DNA of 44,474 nt, taken from NCBI GenBank assembly GCA_016703785.1, contig JADJBM010000023.1:1-44474 (forward strand), given 5' to 3'. The stretch comes from Betaproteobacteria bacterium. GTDB lineage: Bacteria; Pseudomonadota; Gammaproteobacteria; Burkholderiales; Rhodocyclaceae. How positions within the stretch are numbered: position 1 is the stretch's first letter; each line of letters opens with the position of its first letter. This document shows positions 36,247 through 44,474 of the stretch, piece by piece. A program made the translations under genes and the position numbers. A model generated the notes under the pieces. It had not been told where the DNA came from. It saw only the letters and a list, made by a program, of their open reading frames with translations, and did no database searches.

Positions 36247-37503
36247 ATGGCCGAATCCGCAACTGATCGCCTGACCGTGGAGAACCAACCTACGAGCGAA
36301 GGGGCCTACCGACTCAAGGGGGAGTTGCATCACTCCAAAGATCAGGCGTGCGGGTTCGAACTGACCGAGAACTTCGAGCGTTTCAATCAGGCCAACGATA
36401 TCTACACCCGTGGCCAGTGGGATGCGCGGATTCGCTCGGACAAGGTGATCAACTGGTTCAAGGGTATGTTCAGGCCCGGTCTGGGCGCGCGCAAGGCCGA
36501 GGGTTACTCAGTTCGCGATTTCGCACTGCGCAATGCCGGATGGATGGGTGCCAACCTCACCATTCAGCGCAGCCTTAAGCAGGGCCGCGTCGACGCGTTT
36601 CTCGATTACATCCTTCCGTATTCCGACCCCAATCCGGAAAAAATCGAGATCGAATCGCCCGAAGTAATGAGCGAGGAGATGAAAGCGTTAGCCGGCTGTT
36701 CGGAGCGGATGCCGTCGGCATCACCCATACCGACATGCGATGGCATTACACTAAAAGTTTTTCGACCAAGACGCTGGCCGAGAAACCGTACGGGATTCCT
36801 GACGGTTTGTCGAACGTCATCGTGATCGTCACCGCGATGAATTATGAGGCGGTCAAGACCTACCCATCGGCAACAGCGGGAATCGCAGTCGGCCACGGCT
36901 ATTCAAAAGATTGCGAACTGGCGCAAAACATTGCAACCTACATCCTCAATCTTGGATATCGCGCGGTGGCCTGCGTCAACGATACGTCTCTGGCGATACC
37001 GTACGCGATTGCGGCAGGGCTCGGCGAATATGGGCGCAACGGCCTGCTGATCACGAAGGATTTCGGACCGCGCGTGCGTATCGGGCGCATTCACACCGAT
37101 TTGCCGCTGGTCCACGACCAGCCGATAAGCTTCGGCGTGCGCGAATTCTGCGACTCGACCTGCCAACGCTGCGCCGCGGCCTGTCCGCCCAAAGCTATAT
37201 CGTTCGGCGCGCCTGAGGCGCGCATTCCAAACCAGTCTTCGATTATCGGCATCCGCAAGTGGCAGGTCGACGCTGAACGCTGCTTCAAGTTTTAACAATC
37301 AGGCGACTGAATGTGGGGTCTGTATGCGTGTGTGCCCCTACAACAAGGACATCTCTCGCTGGTGGTCGCGCGCCTATTACCGTACATGGACCCGTCTGGC
37401 GGCATCTCCGTTTAAACGCCTGGCTCTCAAGCTCGATGTGGCACTGGGATTCGGCCAGCGTATCAAACCCGGCGAATTCTGGCGCCGGTTCCGTAGCCGC
37501 TGA
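36247..37503 (+). pseudogene. reductive-dehalogenase-like protein (two frameshifts)
   Basis: About 418 residues when frames are joined. Sequence such as DAVGITHTDMRWHYTKSF, VIVIVTAMNYEAVKTYP, GLGEYGRNGLLITKDFGPRV and two ferredoxin motifs (CDSTCQRCAAACPP, and CFKF followed by CGVCMRVCPYN) match the cobalamin-dependent reductive dehalogenase family, related to epoxyqueuosine reductase QueG. There is no TAT signal at the N-terminus, unlike respiratory dehalogenases. Frame breaks lie near 36697 (one C missing in GGCCTGTTCGG) and 37290 (two bases missing after TTCAAGTTTT, normally a Trp codon); together they restore phase. Start and AAGGAG are good. The ligase pseudogene follows after about 50 bases. 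Either a damaged gene or a badly sequenced one. Confidence 0.75.
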
Positions 37504-37971
37504 TCCCCTGCACGAAGGCACGGAGCCCAGCGACCGAGCATTGGGCGCGTAGCGGGCGCGCGTTTCGCAATCCTGTCGCGCAACGGATTCCGGGTAGAGG
37601 AACTCAAGTGGGCCGGGTTCTGGCTCGGCGCGATACCGGTTCCAATCAATGTACACCTCGCGTCGCCCGAAATTGCTCATATTCTCGAGGACTCTGCCTG
37701 CGCCCATGTGTTTGCAGAGAGCATGTTCGCGCCCATGTTCGAGCATCCGGCACTGGCTACGCGACGCTCTAGCATGACGAATATTGGGGATGCGGCCGGG
37801 TTGAATGCCGAGTATTACGAGGCGATGCTCGCTGCGGCCAACCCGGCCTCCTCCCCTGACGAGGCGGACCCTGATGCCGATGCGTTGTTGATCTATACGG
37901 GGTGACCTGCCCCCCACCTGCCATACCAACTTGAAGTAGAGAAGTCCGTCAATTTATGGAGAATGACGGAC

Positions 37972-38238
37972 ATGAAGAAGAGCAGATACAGCGAAGAACA
38001 GATCATTGGCTTTCTCAAGCAGGCCGAGGCCGGGATGCCGATCAAGGAGCTCTGCCGCAAAGGCGGCTTCAGCGACGCCACGTTCTACAAGTGGCGGACC
38101 AAGTTCGGCGGCATGGACATATCCGACGCCAAGCGCCTGCGGGAGCTGGAAAGCGAGAACGCCAAGCTCAAGAAGCTCCTGGCCGAGGCGCACCTCGACA
38201 TCCACGCCCTCAAAAGCGTCTTCGGGGTAAAGCGCTAG
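37972..38238 (+). CDS. IS3-family OrfA (helix-turn-helix, leucine zipper)
   Basis: 88 residues starting MKKSRYSEEQIIGFLKQAEA, with the HTH segment ELCRKGGFSDATFYKWR and a leucine-zipper-like end (LRELESENAKLKKLLAEAHL). I prefer the start at 37972, typical of the family, to an ATG three codons earlier. In IS3 elements OrfA is joined to OrfB by -1 frameshifting, and orfB lies in the -1 frame here as expected. Confidence 0.92.
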   Translation: MKKSRYSEEQIIGFLKQAEAGMPIKELCRKGGFSDATFYKWRTKFGGMDISDAKRLRELESENAKLKKLLAEAHLDIHALKSVFGVKR

Positions 38239-39079
38239 CCCCACAGGGTAAGCGCGAGGCAATCGGCAAGATGATCGAGCAGTTCGATCTTTCCGAACGC
38301 CACGCCTGCCGACTTGTGGGGCTATCCCGCGACAGTTATCGCCATCCGCCCATAGCGGATGAGCAGACAGCGGCCCTGAGTGCTGCGATCATCGACCTCG
38401 CCCAGGCCAGGCGGCGGTTTGGCTATCGGCGTATCCATGACCTGCTGCGCCCGGAGTTTCCCGCTGTGAATCACAAACGTGTGTATCGACTCTATAGTGT
38501 CGCCAACCTGGCGGTCAGGAAGCCAGCGAGCGCGTGCCGCTGCAGATCGCCAAAGCAGTTAACGAGGTGTGGAGCATGGATTTTGTCAGCGACAGCCTGG
38601 TCAATGGCCGGCGCCTCAAATGCCTGACCGTGGCCGACGACTTTGGTCACGAGTGCGTGGATATCGCTACCGACTACGGCATCTCCGGGCAGTACGTCAC
38701 CCGGCTGCTGGATCAGGCGGCCGTCTTTAGGGGCTACCCGAGCGCGATACGCACCGACAACGGCCCGGAGTTCACCAGCCGTGCCTTTATGGCGTGGGCG
38801 CAGAGCCACGGCATCCGCCACATCCTGATCGAACCGGGCCGGCCGATGCAGAACGGCTACATCGAGAGCTTCAACGGCAAGTTCCGCGATGAGTGCCTGA
38901 ACGAGCATTGGTTCGAGACTTTGCCCCAAGCCCGAGCTGTCATCGCCGCCTGGCGGCAGGACTACAACGAGGTCAGGCCGCACAGCAGTTGCCACCGGAT
39001 GCCACCGGCCAAGTTCGCCGCTTTGCATCGGCAGCATGCTGCCGATGCAAAGCAACCCGCTACCAATGAATTCCTTTAA
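38229..39079 (+). pseudogene. IS3-family OrfB transposase, broken
   Basis: DDE transposase (rve) domain. N-terminal part: EAIGKMIEQFDLSERHACRL, RRRFGYRRIHDLLRPEFPAV, YRLYSVANLAVRK. A frameshift with loss of several residues near 38515-38530 follows, then VPLQIAKAVNEVWSMDFVSD, RTDNGPEFTSRAFMAWAQ and NGYIESFNGKFRDECLNEHW. The three catalytic residues D, D, E are in the second part. The stretch usually found between LAVR and the PLQ segment is shortened and the frame changes, so no full fusion transposase can be made unless this is a sequence error. Confidence 0.85.
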
Positions 39080-39476
39080 CCTTGCAAACGGACTTCCTGC
39101 CGATCAACTGGTATGGCTACAGGGGGCAGGTCAGGGGGGCACGACCGAGCGCAGCAAGGGCGTGCGCCTGTCGTATGTGAATATTTTCTCCAACGCCGTC
39201 GCCTTTGGCCCGAGAGCCAACGCGCGGCGCGAGCACGTCTATCTGCACGCGGCGCCGATGTTCTATTCGGCCGACCTGCTTGCGATGGGTTGGTGAAAGC
39301 GGAGTTGCGGCGCAAGTTCGCGCGCGACTGACCGCTGACCGCGCTCTGGTATCGAATGATTCCTGCGCTCGGGGCCGGCGACACATTGATAGCAGTGGAA
39401 AGGCACCTGCTTCCCACCGTGGTTCGCCGGATTCGTCATTCGCGATTTATTCCGTGCCCGGGCCGCGCTTGCGACG

Positions 39477-41024
39477 TCAGGCGCGCGGTCTGCCGAACAC
39501 GCGCCGGATCTCGTTCTTCAGGGTTTTCCCCATGGCACTCTTGGGTAATTGCGGCACAAAGGCCATCTGGCGCGGGATCTTGTAGCCGCCGATGCGCGTG
39601 CGGCAATGTTCGACGATCTGTTCGCGGGTGAGCGTCTTGCCCGGTTGGGTCACAATCGCGGCGGACAGCACCTCGCCGTATTGCTCGTCCGGGATGCCGA
39701 TCACTGCGCACTCTACCACGTCGGGGTGCTGATAGATTGCCTGCTCGACTTCCACCGAATAGACGTTCTCGCCGCCAGTCACCACCATGTCCTTCTTGCG
39801 GTCCATCAGATACATGAATCCATCCTCGTCCATACGCCCGATGTCGCCGGTATGGAACCAGCCGTCCTGGATCGCTTCTGCGGTTTCCTTCGGCAAATTC
39901 AGGTAACCCTTTGTGACATTGGGCGCGCGCACGACCACTTCGCCCGGCTGGCCAATCGGCATTTCCATGCCCTCGTGATCGCAGATTCGTATGTCGATGC
40001 CGACGAGTGGACGTCCCGCCGCTGTGAGTCGCGTGTGGTCGCCGCTTTCGATCGCCTTCTTGTGCTCGGCGAAATCGAGATAGGTAAGTATGGGTGAGGT
40101 CTCGGTAAGGCCGTAGCCCTGCGCGATTTCTACGCCGGGAAATGCGTCCATGGTTTTCCTGATCCATTCTGGCGCCATCGGCGCGCTGCCGTAAAGAAAT
40201 GCGCGCAACTGGCACAAGTCAAAATCGGCGGGCCTCAGTTCCCGGATGATCATCACGATCATGGTTGGCGCCATCATCAACCATGAAACCTTCAGGTCCT
40301 GCAACGCCCGCAACAGATTCGTCGGCGTGAATTGCGGCAGGAAGGCGTGAGCGCCGCCCAGCAGCGTGAAGCCAGTGGCCAGCAGGTCGGCCGAATGAAA
40401 CATCGGCGCGACATGAAGATAGATATCGTCGCCGCGGAAGTCCATTGCGAGTCCGCATTGCATGCCATTGGAAACCACGTTGCGGTGCGTCAGCCGCACG
40501 CCCTTACTCCGCCCCGTCGTGCCTCCGGTATAGAGTACGATGGCGTCGTCATCTTCGGCGGACTCCACAAGCTCGGCGGGCCGGCAGTCCGCAATGAGCG
40601 TCTCATAGTCCGGCAGCCGCCCACCGAGCGGCTTGGGCGCAATGGCGAACGCTTTCTTCGCGAATGGTGAGATGTCCTCGTTGTCGGCCAGTGCGAGGAA
40701 CGGCTCATCAAACGCCAGCACCTTGACGTCGGCGTCCTTGAGGATGTATGCGATCTCCGGTGGTGCTAGACGGATATTGACCGGGACCGGCACCATCCCG
40801 GCCCAGTAACCGGCATGCAGCAGCTCACAGTGGCGGAAGGTGTTGCGTGACAGGATGCCGAAGCGCTCGCCGCGCTTCACGCCGAGGCTTTGTAGCAGCG
40901 TAGCCGCGCGCGCGACTCTGTTCAGATGCTCGTCCCAGCTCCAAGTGCCTTCGTAATCGACGATCGCTGGTTTCCGACCATAAGAGCGATGACATCGATC
41001 CAACGCCGAGCTCATTGTAAACAT
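39477..41024 (-). CDS. AMP-forming acyl-CoA synthetase (fatty/aromatic acid-CoA ligase)
   Basis: Intact 515-residue ANL-superfamily enzyme. Motifs: IVLYTGGTTGRSKGVRLTHR (ATP-binding P-loop, about 173-192), VEIAQGYGLTETSP (A5), WFHTGDIGRMDEDGFMYLMD (A7/A8 with the hinge), and the C-terminal catalytic lysine region PKSAMGKTLKNEIRR. It would convert a carboxylic acid, ATP and CoA to the acyl-CoA. The chain or ring preference cannot be read safely. The start at 41024 has GGAGGA. It lies 82 bases downstream of the TRAP permease gene in the same orientation, suggesting that the imported acid is activated by this enzyme. Confidence 0.92.
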   Translation of the reverse strand: MFTMSSALDRCHRSYGRKPAIVDYEGTWSWDEHLNRVARAATLLQSLGVKRGERFGILSRNTFRHCELLHAGYWAGMVPVPVNIRLAPPEIAYILKDADVKVLAFDEPFLALADNEDISPFAKKAFAIAPKPLGGRLPDYETLIADCRPAELVESAEDDDAIVLYTGGTTGRSKGVRLTHRNVVSNGMQCGLAMDFRGDDIYLHVAPMFHSADLLATGFTLLGGAHAFLPQFTPTNLLRALQDLKVSWLMMAPTMIVMIIRELRPADFDLCQLRAFLYGSAPMAPEWIRKTMDAFPGVEIAQGYGLTETSPILTYLDFAEHKKAIESGDHTRLTAAGRPLVGIDIRICDHEGMEMPIGQPGEVVVRAPNVTKGYLNLPKETAEAIQDGWFHTGDIGRMDEDGFMYLMDRKKDMVVTGGENVYSVEVEQAIYQHPDVVECAVIGIPDEQYGEVLSAAIVTQPGKTLTREQIVEHCRTRIGGYKIPRQMAFVPQLPKSAMGKTLKNEIRRVFGRPRA

Positions 41025-41106
41025 CGGAGTCCTCCAAAATTTTCTATGGATTCGACAAACTTGCTTCGTACAAAGCCGCCGAATTTATCTACCTGCTCAG
41101 CCTTGG

Positions 41107-42438
41107 CTATTTCCTCGCCACCATCATATCCGGTAGTGCCAGTGAAATGATCGGCAATGCCACCAGTACAGAAAGGCGTACAAGATCGGCAATGATGAAC
41201 GGGATCACGCCGCGATAAATTGCGCTCAGGGGAACATCCGGGAGCAGGCTCTTCAGAACAAAAACGTTCAACCCGATCGGCGGACTAATCAGACTGATCT
41301 CGATGGTAACCACGACGATGACGCCGAACCAAATCAGTGTGCGTTCCGGGCCGCCCAGTCCAAAATCGAGCCCGGCGACGATCGGAAAAAATACCGGCAC
41401 CGTCAGCAGCAGCATCGAGATACTCTCGAAGATGGAGCCGAGGAGCACGTAAATGACGATGATTACGATGATCACGGTGTAAGGGCCGACTTCAAGGGTT
41501 TTGATCCAGTCGGCGACAATGTTCGGGAACCTCGAGACATTAATGAACTGCGAAAAAATGAGCGACCCGATCAAAATCAGTAGCAGCATTGCCGAAGTAC
41601 GGCCGGATTCGAGCAGGACGCGCTTGAACAATTCCCACGTAAGCAAGCGGCGCGCCATCGCAATGATCCAGCCGCCGGCGGCGCCGATGCCGGCGGCCTC
41701 CACCGGAGTGAAAAAACCGCCGTACAGTCCGCCCATGACCAGCGCAAATAGCAGCAGCATGCCCCAAACACTGCGCAGCGCGATGAATCGCTGGCGCCAA
41801 GGGGTTCGCTCGCCGGGAGGACCCAGTTGGGGCCGTAGCGAAGTGGTAATGATGATCGCCGCGATATAGAACACGACACCGAGCAGACCTGGCAGGATTC
41901 CGGAGGCAAACAGCTTGCCGATGTCGCTTTGGGTCATGATGCCGTAGAACACAAATGCAATCGAAGGCGGAATAAGAATCCCGAGCGTTCCGCCAGAGGC
42001 GATCGCACCGGCGGCAAGACTGTCGGCGTAGCCATAGCGGCGCATCGGCGGCATGGCGACCTTGGTCATGGTCGCGGCGGTCGCAAGAGACGAACCGCAA
42101 ATTGCACTGAATCCGGCACAGGCGACTATGGTTGCGTTCGCGAGCCCGCCACGCTGATGCCCAAGCCAGGCGTGGGAGGCGTCGTAGAGTTCCTGCGAGA
42201 TGCGTGAATAAGCAACGAAATTGCCCATCAGAATGAACAGGGGCAGCACCGAAAAATCGTAATTGAACGCGGTGTCCGAAGCGATCTGACCGATGCCCCT
42301 TAGGGCCGGGGTGAGGCCTACCAGCCACGCAAAGCCGAGGAAGCCGACGAACCCCATGCCAAATGCAATGGGTACTCCGAGGAACAGCAGAACGAAGAGC
42401 AGGACGAAACCGCCCAGTACGACGACCATCGGGTCCAT
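41107..42438 (-). CDS. dctM: TRAP transporter large permease subunit DctM
   Basis: Inner-membrane protein of 443 residues with about 12 hydrophobic segments and DctM signatures: LFLGVPIAFGMGFVGFLG, NYDFSVLPLFILMGNFVAYS, CAGFSAICGSSLATAATMTK, GGTLGILIPPSIAFVFYG and ISPPIGLNVFVLKSLLPD. It imports a carboxylate together with Na+, fed by the DctP receptor. It starts three bases after the dctQ stop. The frame is intact. Confidence 0.95.
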   Translation of the reverse strand: MDPMVVVLGGFVLLFVLLFLGVPIAFGMGFVGFLGFAWLVGLTPALRGIGQIASDTAFNYDFSVLPLFILMGNFVAYSRISQELYDASHAWLGHQRGGLANATIVACAGFSAICGSSLATAATMTKVAMPPMRRYGYADSLAAGAIASGGTLGILIPPSIAFVFYGIMTQSDIGKLFASGILPGLLGVVFYIAAIIITTSLRPQLGPPGERTPWRQRFIALRSVWGMLLLFALVMGGLYGGFFTPVEAAGIGAAGGWIIAMARRLLTWELFKRVLLESGRTSAMLLLILIGSLIFSQFINVSRFPNIVADWIKTLEVGPYTVIIVIIVIYVLLGSIFESISMLLLTVPVFFPIVAGLDFGLGGPERTLIWFGVIVVVTIEISLISPPIGLNVFVLKSLLPDVPLSAIYRGVIPFIIADLVRLSVLVALPIISLALPDMMVARK

Positions 42439-42441
42439 GAA

Positions 42442-42957
42442 TTAGACTCCCGTCACTTCCAGCGCCCAGAACCGGCCGACCAGCTTGAGCCAAGCCTGCA
42501 CAATATGGATGATAGCCGTCAGCATGGTGAGTACGCTCATTGCGTAAACAAAAGGCGCCAGGCGAACCTTGAGGAACATCATCCGCTCATTTTGCTGATA
42601 GAGCGCCCCGGCCTGCACCCAGAGTTCATGGGCCCAGATAACGCACAGAAACGAGACGAATAGACTGATAACGAATTGCTTGCGTTTGGCCGCCCGACCG
42701 TGGAAAAGGCCGTTGAACAGACCGATCGTGACATGCTCGTCGTTTGCGCTGACCAGTGGCAGCGCGACGAACACCATCATGCCCAGCGTGAGACGCGTGA
42801 TTTCGAAGGATGCCGGAAGCGGCACGTTGAGCAGATTCCGTCCCACCACATCGACAAAAGTGATCATCATCAGTAGGAACACTACGGTCGCAAGCACCGC
42901 GGAAAGTGCGCGCAAACCCACCTTGAGGCCTATCTTGAGACCTATTACGGCATTCAT
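42442..42957 (-). CDS. dctQ: TRAP transporter small permease subunit DctQ
   Basis: 171 residues with four hydrophobic segments and the DctQ pattern (VVFLLMMITFVDVVGRNLLN, EITRLTLGMMVFVALPLVSA, then the DEHVTIGLF motif). It pairs with DctM. The start at 42957 has a purine-rich AAGGGAAGGGGGG upstream. It lies between dctP and dctM, as in complete TRAP operons; about 110 bases separate it from dctP. Confidence 0.92.
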   Translation of the reverse strand: MNAVIGLKIGLKVGLRALSAVLATVVFLLMMITFVDVVGRNLLNVPLPASFEITRLTLGMMVFVALPLVSANDEHVTIGLFNGLFHGRAAKRKQFVISLFVSFLCVIWAHELWVQAGALYQQNERMMFLKVRLAPFVYAMSVLTMLTAIIHIVQAWLKLVGRFWALEVTGV

Positions 42958-43066
42958 TGCCCCCCCTTCCCTTACCCTCGTGTCACCCAAATTCCTCGCC
43001 GCTATATCGACGACTCCCGCCGCTACGGCGGAGTCGTCGCTTGCCGATGACAGGCGTCGGATCAGG

Positions 43067-44098
43067 TCAGTTTTTTTCCACTTCTTCGCGGAACATTTTG
43101 AGTGCCGCTGCGCCGTCCACCCCCTTGGCCCTGGTGCTTTCGATCCACTTCTTCTCGAACGGTACCAGCGACTCCCTGAGTTTCGTCATCATTGCGGCAT
43201 CGGCGTTCACCCAGAGTACGTTGCGCGCTTTCAGTTTGTCGCCCGCGATCGCCTCTTCGGTATCCCAGAGCTTGCCGATGCGCCGTGCGAGCGCCTCGCC
43301 GGAAAGCGCAGTGATCGCGTCCTGATCTTTCTTCGCGATGGCATCCCACTTGCCCTTATTCATCACTAGAAAAAAGCTGGCGTTGAAAAACCCGCCTTCG
43401 ATTCGTGTCGTGCTGGTGACGAAGTCCTCGACCTTGAAGCCAAAGACGCTCTCGTCGAGAAACGAGGTGCCGTCGGCGATCCCTTTGGAAAGCGCATCGC
43501 GCAACTGCGTGACCGGTATCGGTATCGGTGTCGCGCCGAACATCTCGAAAGCAGCCGTCGTGATGGCGTTTGTGGCGCGAAGCCTGAGGCCCTTGAAGTC
43601 ATCCACCGAACGAATCACCTTTTTGTTGAGGTAGAGTTGTCCGGCGGGGTGGACATGAACGGTGAGTGTGTGGACTCCGGCTGGGTGCATGCCGGTTTTT
43701 TCGAACAGGGCCTTAAACACCCGCCAATAAGCAACCGAATTGGCTTCTGTGCTCTTGGTCAGAAAGGGCAATTCGGCCATTTCCGCCAAGGGATAGGTCC
43801 CCGGGGTATAGCTGTGCAGACCCCAGGCGACGTCGGTGATACCGTCCACAGCGAGCTGCATCTGCCGGGGCGGCGCGCCAAGCGCCTGCGCCGTTGGCTC
43901 GATCCGGACCCGGCCTTCGGTTGCCTTCGCCACGTCCTCGAAAAACTTATGCAAACCGTCTCTTTGCGTGGGGTGGGCCGCCGGGATCCATTGGCTGTAA
44001 CGCAGCACAACGTTCTGCGCGGATGCGCTCGTCGCGATCAAAGCAAACAGCAAGGCTGCGGCGATTGCCACAATGGGACGCGTATTGAAGGTGCTCAT
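43067..44098 (-). CDS. dctP: TRAP transporter periplasmic solute receptor DctP
   Basis: 343-residue exported binding protein. The start at 44098 (GAGGAGGAG upstream) gives a signal peptide VAIAAALLFALIATSASA. Family segments follow: LRYSQWIPAAHPTQRDGLHK, ADGTSFLDESVFGFKVEDF near the ligand site and the NKKVIRSVDDFKGLRLRA segment with the conserved arginine. The ligand is likely an organic acid; aromatic or fatty acid is suggested only by the ligase downstream. A longer reading from 44164 would bury the signal peptide and is rejected. Confidence 0.93.
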   Translation of the reverse strand: MSTFNTRPIVAIAAALLFALIATSASAQNVVLRYSQWIPAAHPTQRDGLHKFFEDVAKATEGRVRIEPTAQALGAPPRQMQLAVDGITDVAWGLHSYTPGTYPLAEMAELPFLTKSTEANSVAYWRVFKALFEKTGMHPAGVHTLTVHVHPAGQLYLNKKVIRSVDDFKGLRLRATNAITTAAFEMFGATPIPIPVTQLRDALSKGIADGTSFLDESVFGFKVEDFVTSTTRIEGGFFNASFFLVMNKGKWDAIAKKDQDAITALSGEALARRIGKLWDTEEAIAGDKLKARNVLWVNADAAMMTKLRESLVPFEKKWIESTRAKGVDGAAALKMFREEVEKN

Positions 44099-44183
44099 GT
44101 CGATCTCCTCCTCTTCTTGTGTTGACGGTTGGTGAATTTTTCCGGTAAGTGCACTGGTGCTCAACGAGGCTGTAGAAAAAATC

Positions 44184-44474
44184 TCATATTCTCAGCATCC
44201 TGCCGTGAACAAAATATAACATCAAGGCCCCAAGGGGTATGTGCGTGGAAAAGGTGATCGGCAGCGACTCCTTATCGATTGTGCCATTTGGAAGACAACA
44301 ACCCTTGTCACGGCAAAAAGCAGATGCGGCTCGCTTGAGTAGCCAGTGTTCCCTGAATACGCCCAAGTGGCGTCCCCACCTGAACGCGCTGCCCCCCAAG
44401 TTTCACCATTATGCCGGCCTGGCTTGAAGTGGCCGATCAGCCAATGGGTTCCGTTATCGTGAGTGACAACGACG
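44184..44474 (-). pseudogene. M23 (LytM) peptidase remnant, runs off the right edge
   Basis: Joining frames on the minus strand gives VVVTHDNGTHWLIGHFKPGG, then VKLGGQRVQVGTPLG, then SGNTGYSSEPHLLFAVTR and SLPITFSTHIPLGA, the layout of an M23 metallo-endopeptidase C-terminus. At least three frame changes are needed. The zinc-binding HxH motif, normally PHLHF, reads PHLLF, so the second histidine is lost. This points to a true pseudogene rather than sequence error alone. The 5' part lies outside the window. Confidence 0.65.

Larger units (their letters stand above)
37903..39133 (+). mobile_element. IS3-family (IS407-group) insertion sequence, 1,231 bp
   Basis: Terminal inverted repeats TGACCTGCCCCC (37903-37914) and GGGGGCAGGTCA (39122-39133), with the TG...CA ends of the family. 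It is flanked by a 4-bp direct repeat GGGG (37899-37902 and 39134-39137), the duplication size of the IS407 group. It carries orfA and, in the -1 frame, orfB. orfB has an internal lesion, so this copy is probably not autonomous. Confidence 0.93.
37553..39296 (+). pseudogene. AMP-forming acyl-CoA ligase remnant split by an IS element
   Basis: Left part (37553-37902): ARFAILSRNGFRVEELKWAG with FWLGAIPVPINVHLASPEIA, ending LLIYTG. Right part from 39138: GTTERSKGVRLSYVN and VYLHAAPMFYSADLLAMGW, then a stop. The split falls in the ATP-binding motif YTGGTTxxSKG. Removing the IS and one copy of the 4-bp duplication GGGG restores YTGGTTERSKG exactly. Both ends of the gene are also missing (no start region, no C-terminal domain), so it was already or later truncated. 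It is homologous to the intact ligase at 39.5-41.0 kb but clearly diverged. It probably formed an operon with the dehalogenase-like gene. Confidence 0.9.

Noticed and set aside
42680..43369. 229-codon plus-strand open frame across dctQ-dctP
   Set aside because: It is antisense to two conserved TRAP genes and shows no recognisable domain.
44099..44164. Earlier start for the TRAP receptor
   Set aside because: It would add 22 polar residues ahead of a clear signal peptide, and the strong Shine-Dalgarno belongs to the start at 44098.

Overview
The window is GC-rich, dense in genes and free of introns. It reads like a chromosome segment of a facultatively anaerobic betaproteobacterium of the Rhodocyclales type (Azoarcus/Aromatoleum/Thauera or a Sterolibacterium/Georgfuchsia-like relative). 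The main reason is a gene set for anaerobic phenylacetate oxidation (pad genes), backed by a polyhydroxyalkanoate phasin and molybdenum cofactor genes. The genus is inferred from gene content only.

Region 1 (1-5.8 kb): the end of one GGDEF protein, a complete PAS-GGDEF diguanylate cyclase, a convergent MFS exporter, then clpB with a clear terminator and a near-consensus heat-shock (sigma-32) promoter, and a divergent phasin gene. Region 2 (5.8-15.1 kb, minus strand): a tightly packed run of nhaP-like antiporter, vapB, vapC, dinG, a circularly permuted ATP-grasp-like protein, mobB, moeA, moaD and moaE. Most junctions from vapB onward overlap by 4 bp or lie within a few bases. A short exported secretin-like protein lies upstream. 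Region 3 (15.3-18.9 kb, plus strand): small stand-alone enzymes (SRPBCC, SnoaL-like, dienelactone hydrolase) and an esterase pair (PHB-depolymerase-like plus SGNH hydrolase).

Region 4 (18.9-34.9 kb, minus strand) is the metabolic core. In transcription order it holds an NDP-forming-type acyl-CoA synthetase with unusual domain order, a hotdog thioesterase, a promoter region with an FNR/AcpR-type palindrome and a 26-codon leader ORF, padB-padC-padD (phenylacetyl-CoA:acceptor oxidoreductase, a molybdopterin enzyme), padE-padF-padG-padH-padI (phenylglyoxylate:NAD+ oxidoreductase), and iorA-iorB (indolepyruvate/arylpyruvate:ferredoxin oxidoreductase). Together they would activate phenylacetate, oxidise its alpha carbon to phenylglyoxylate and decarboxylate that to benzoyl-CoA. 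IorAB would feed in aromatic 2-oxo acids. The Mo-cofactor genes of region 2 would serve PadB.

Region 5 (34.9-44.5 kb) is an accessory, decaying region: an ISAs1-type transposase fragment, a reductive-dehalogenase-like gene with two frameshifts, an acyl-CoA ligase pseudogene split by a 1,231-bp IS3-family (IS407-group) element with a 4-bp target duplication, an intact acyl-CoA ligase with a complete TRAP transporter (DctPQM), and an M23 peptidase remnant running off the right edge.

Caution: at least a dozen otherwise well-conserved genes carry one or two frameshifts, and moeA holds a C12/G28 homopolymer block. I read most of these as sequence or assembly errors. The lesions between 35 and 39.5 kb are more likely to be real decay.
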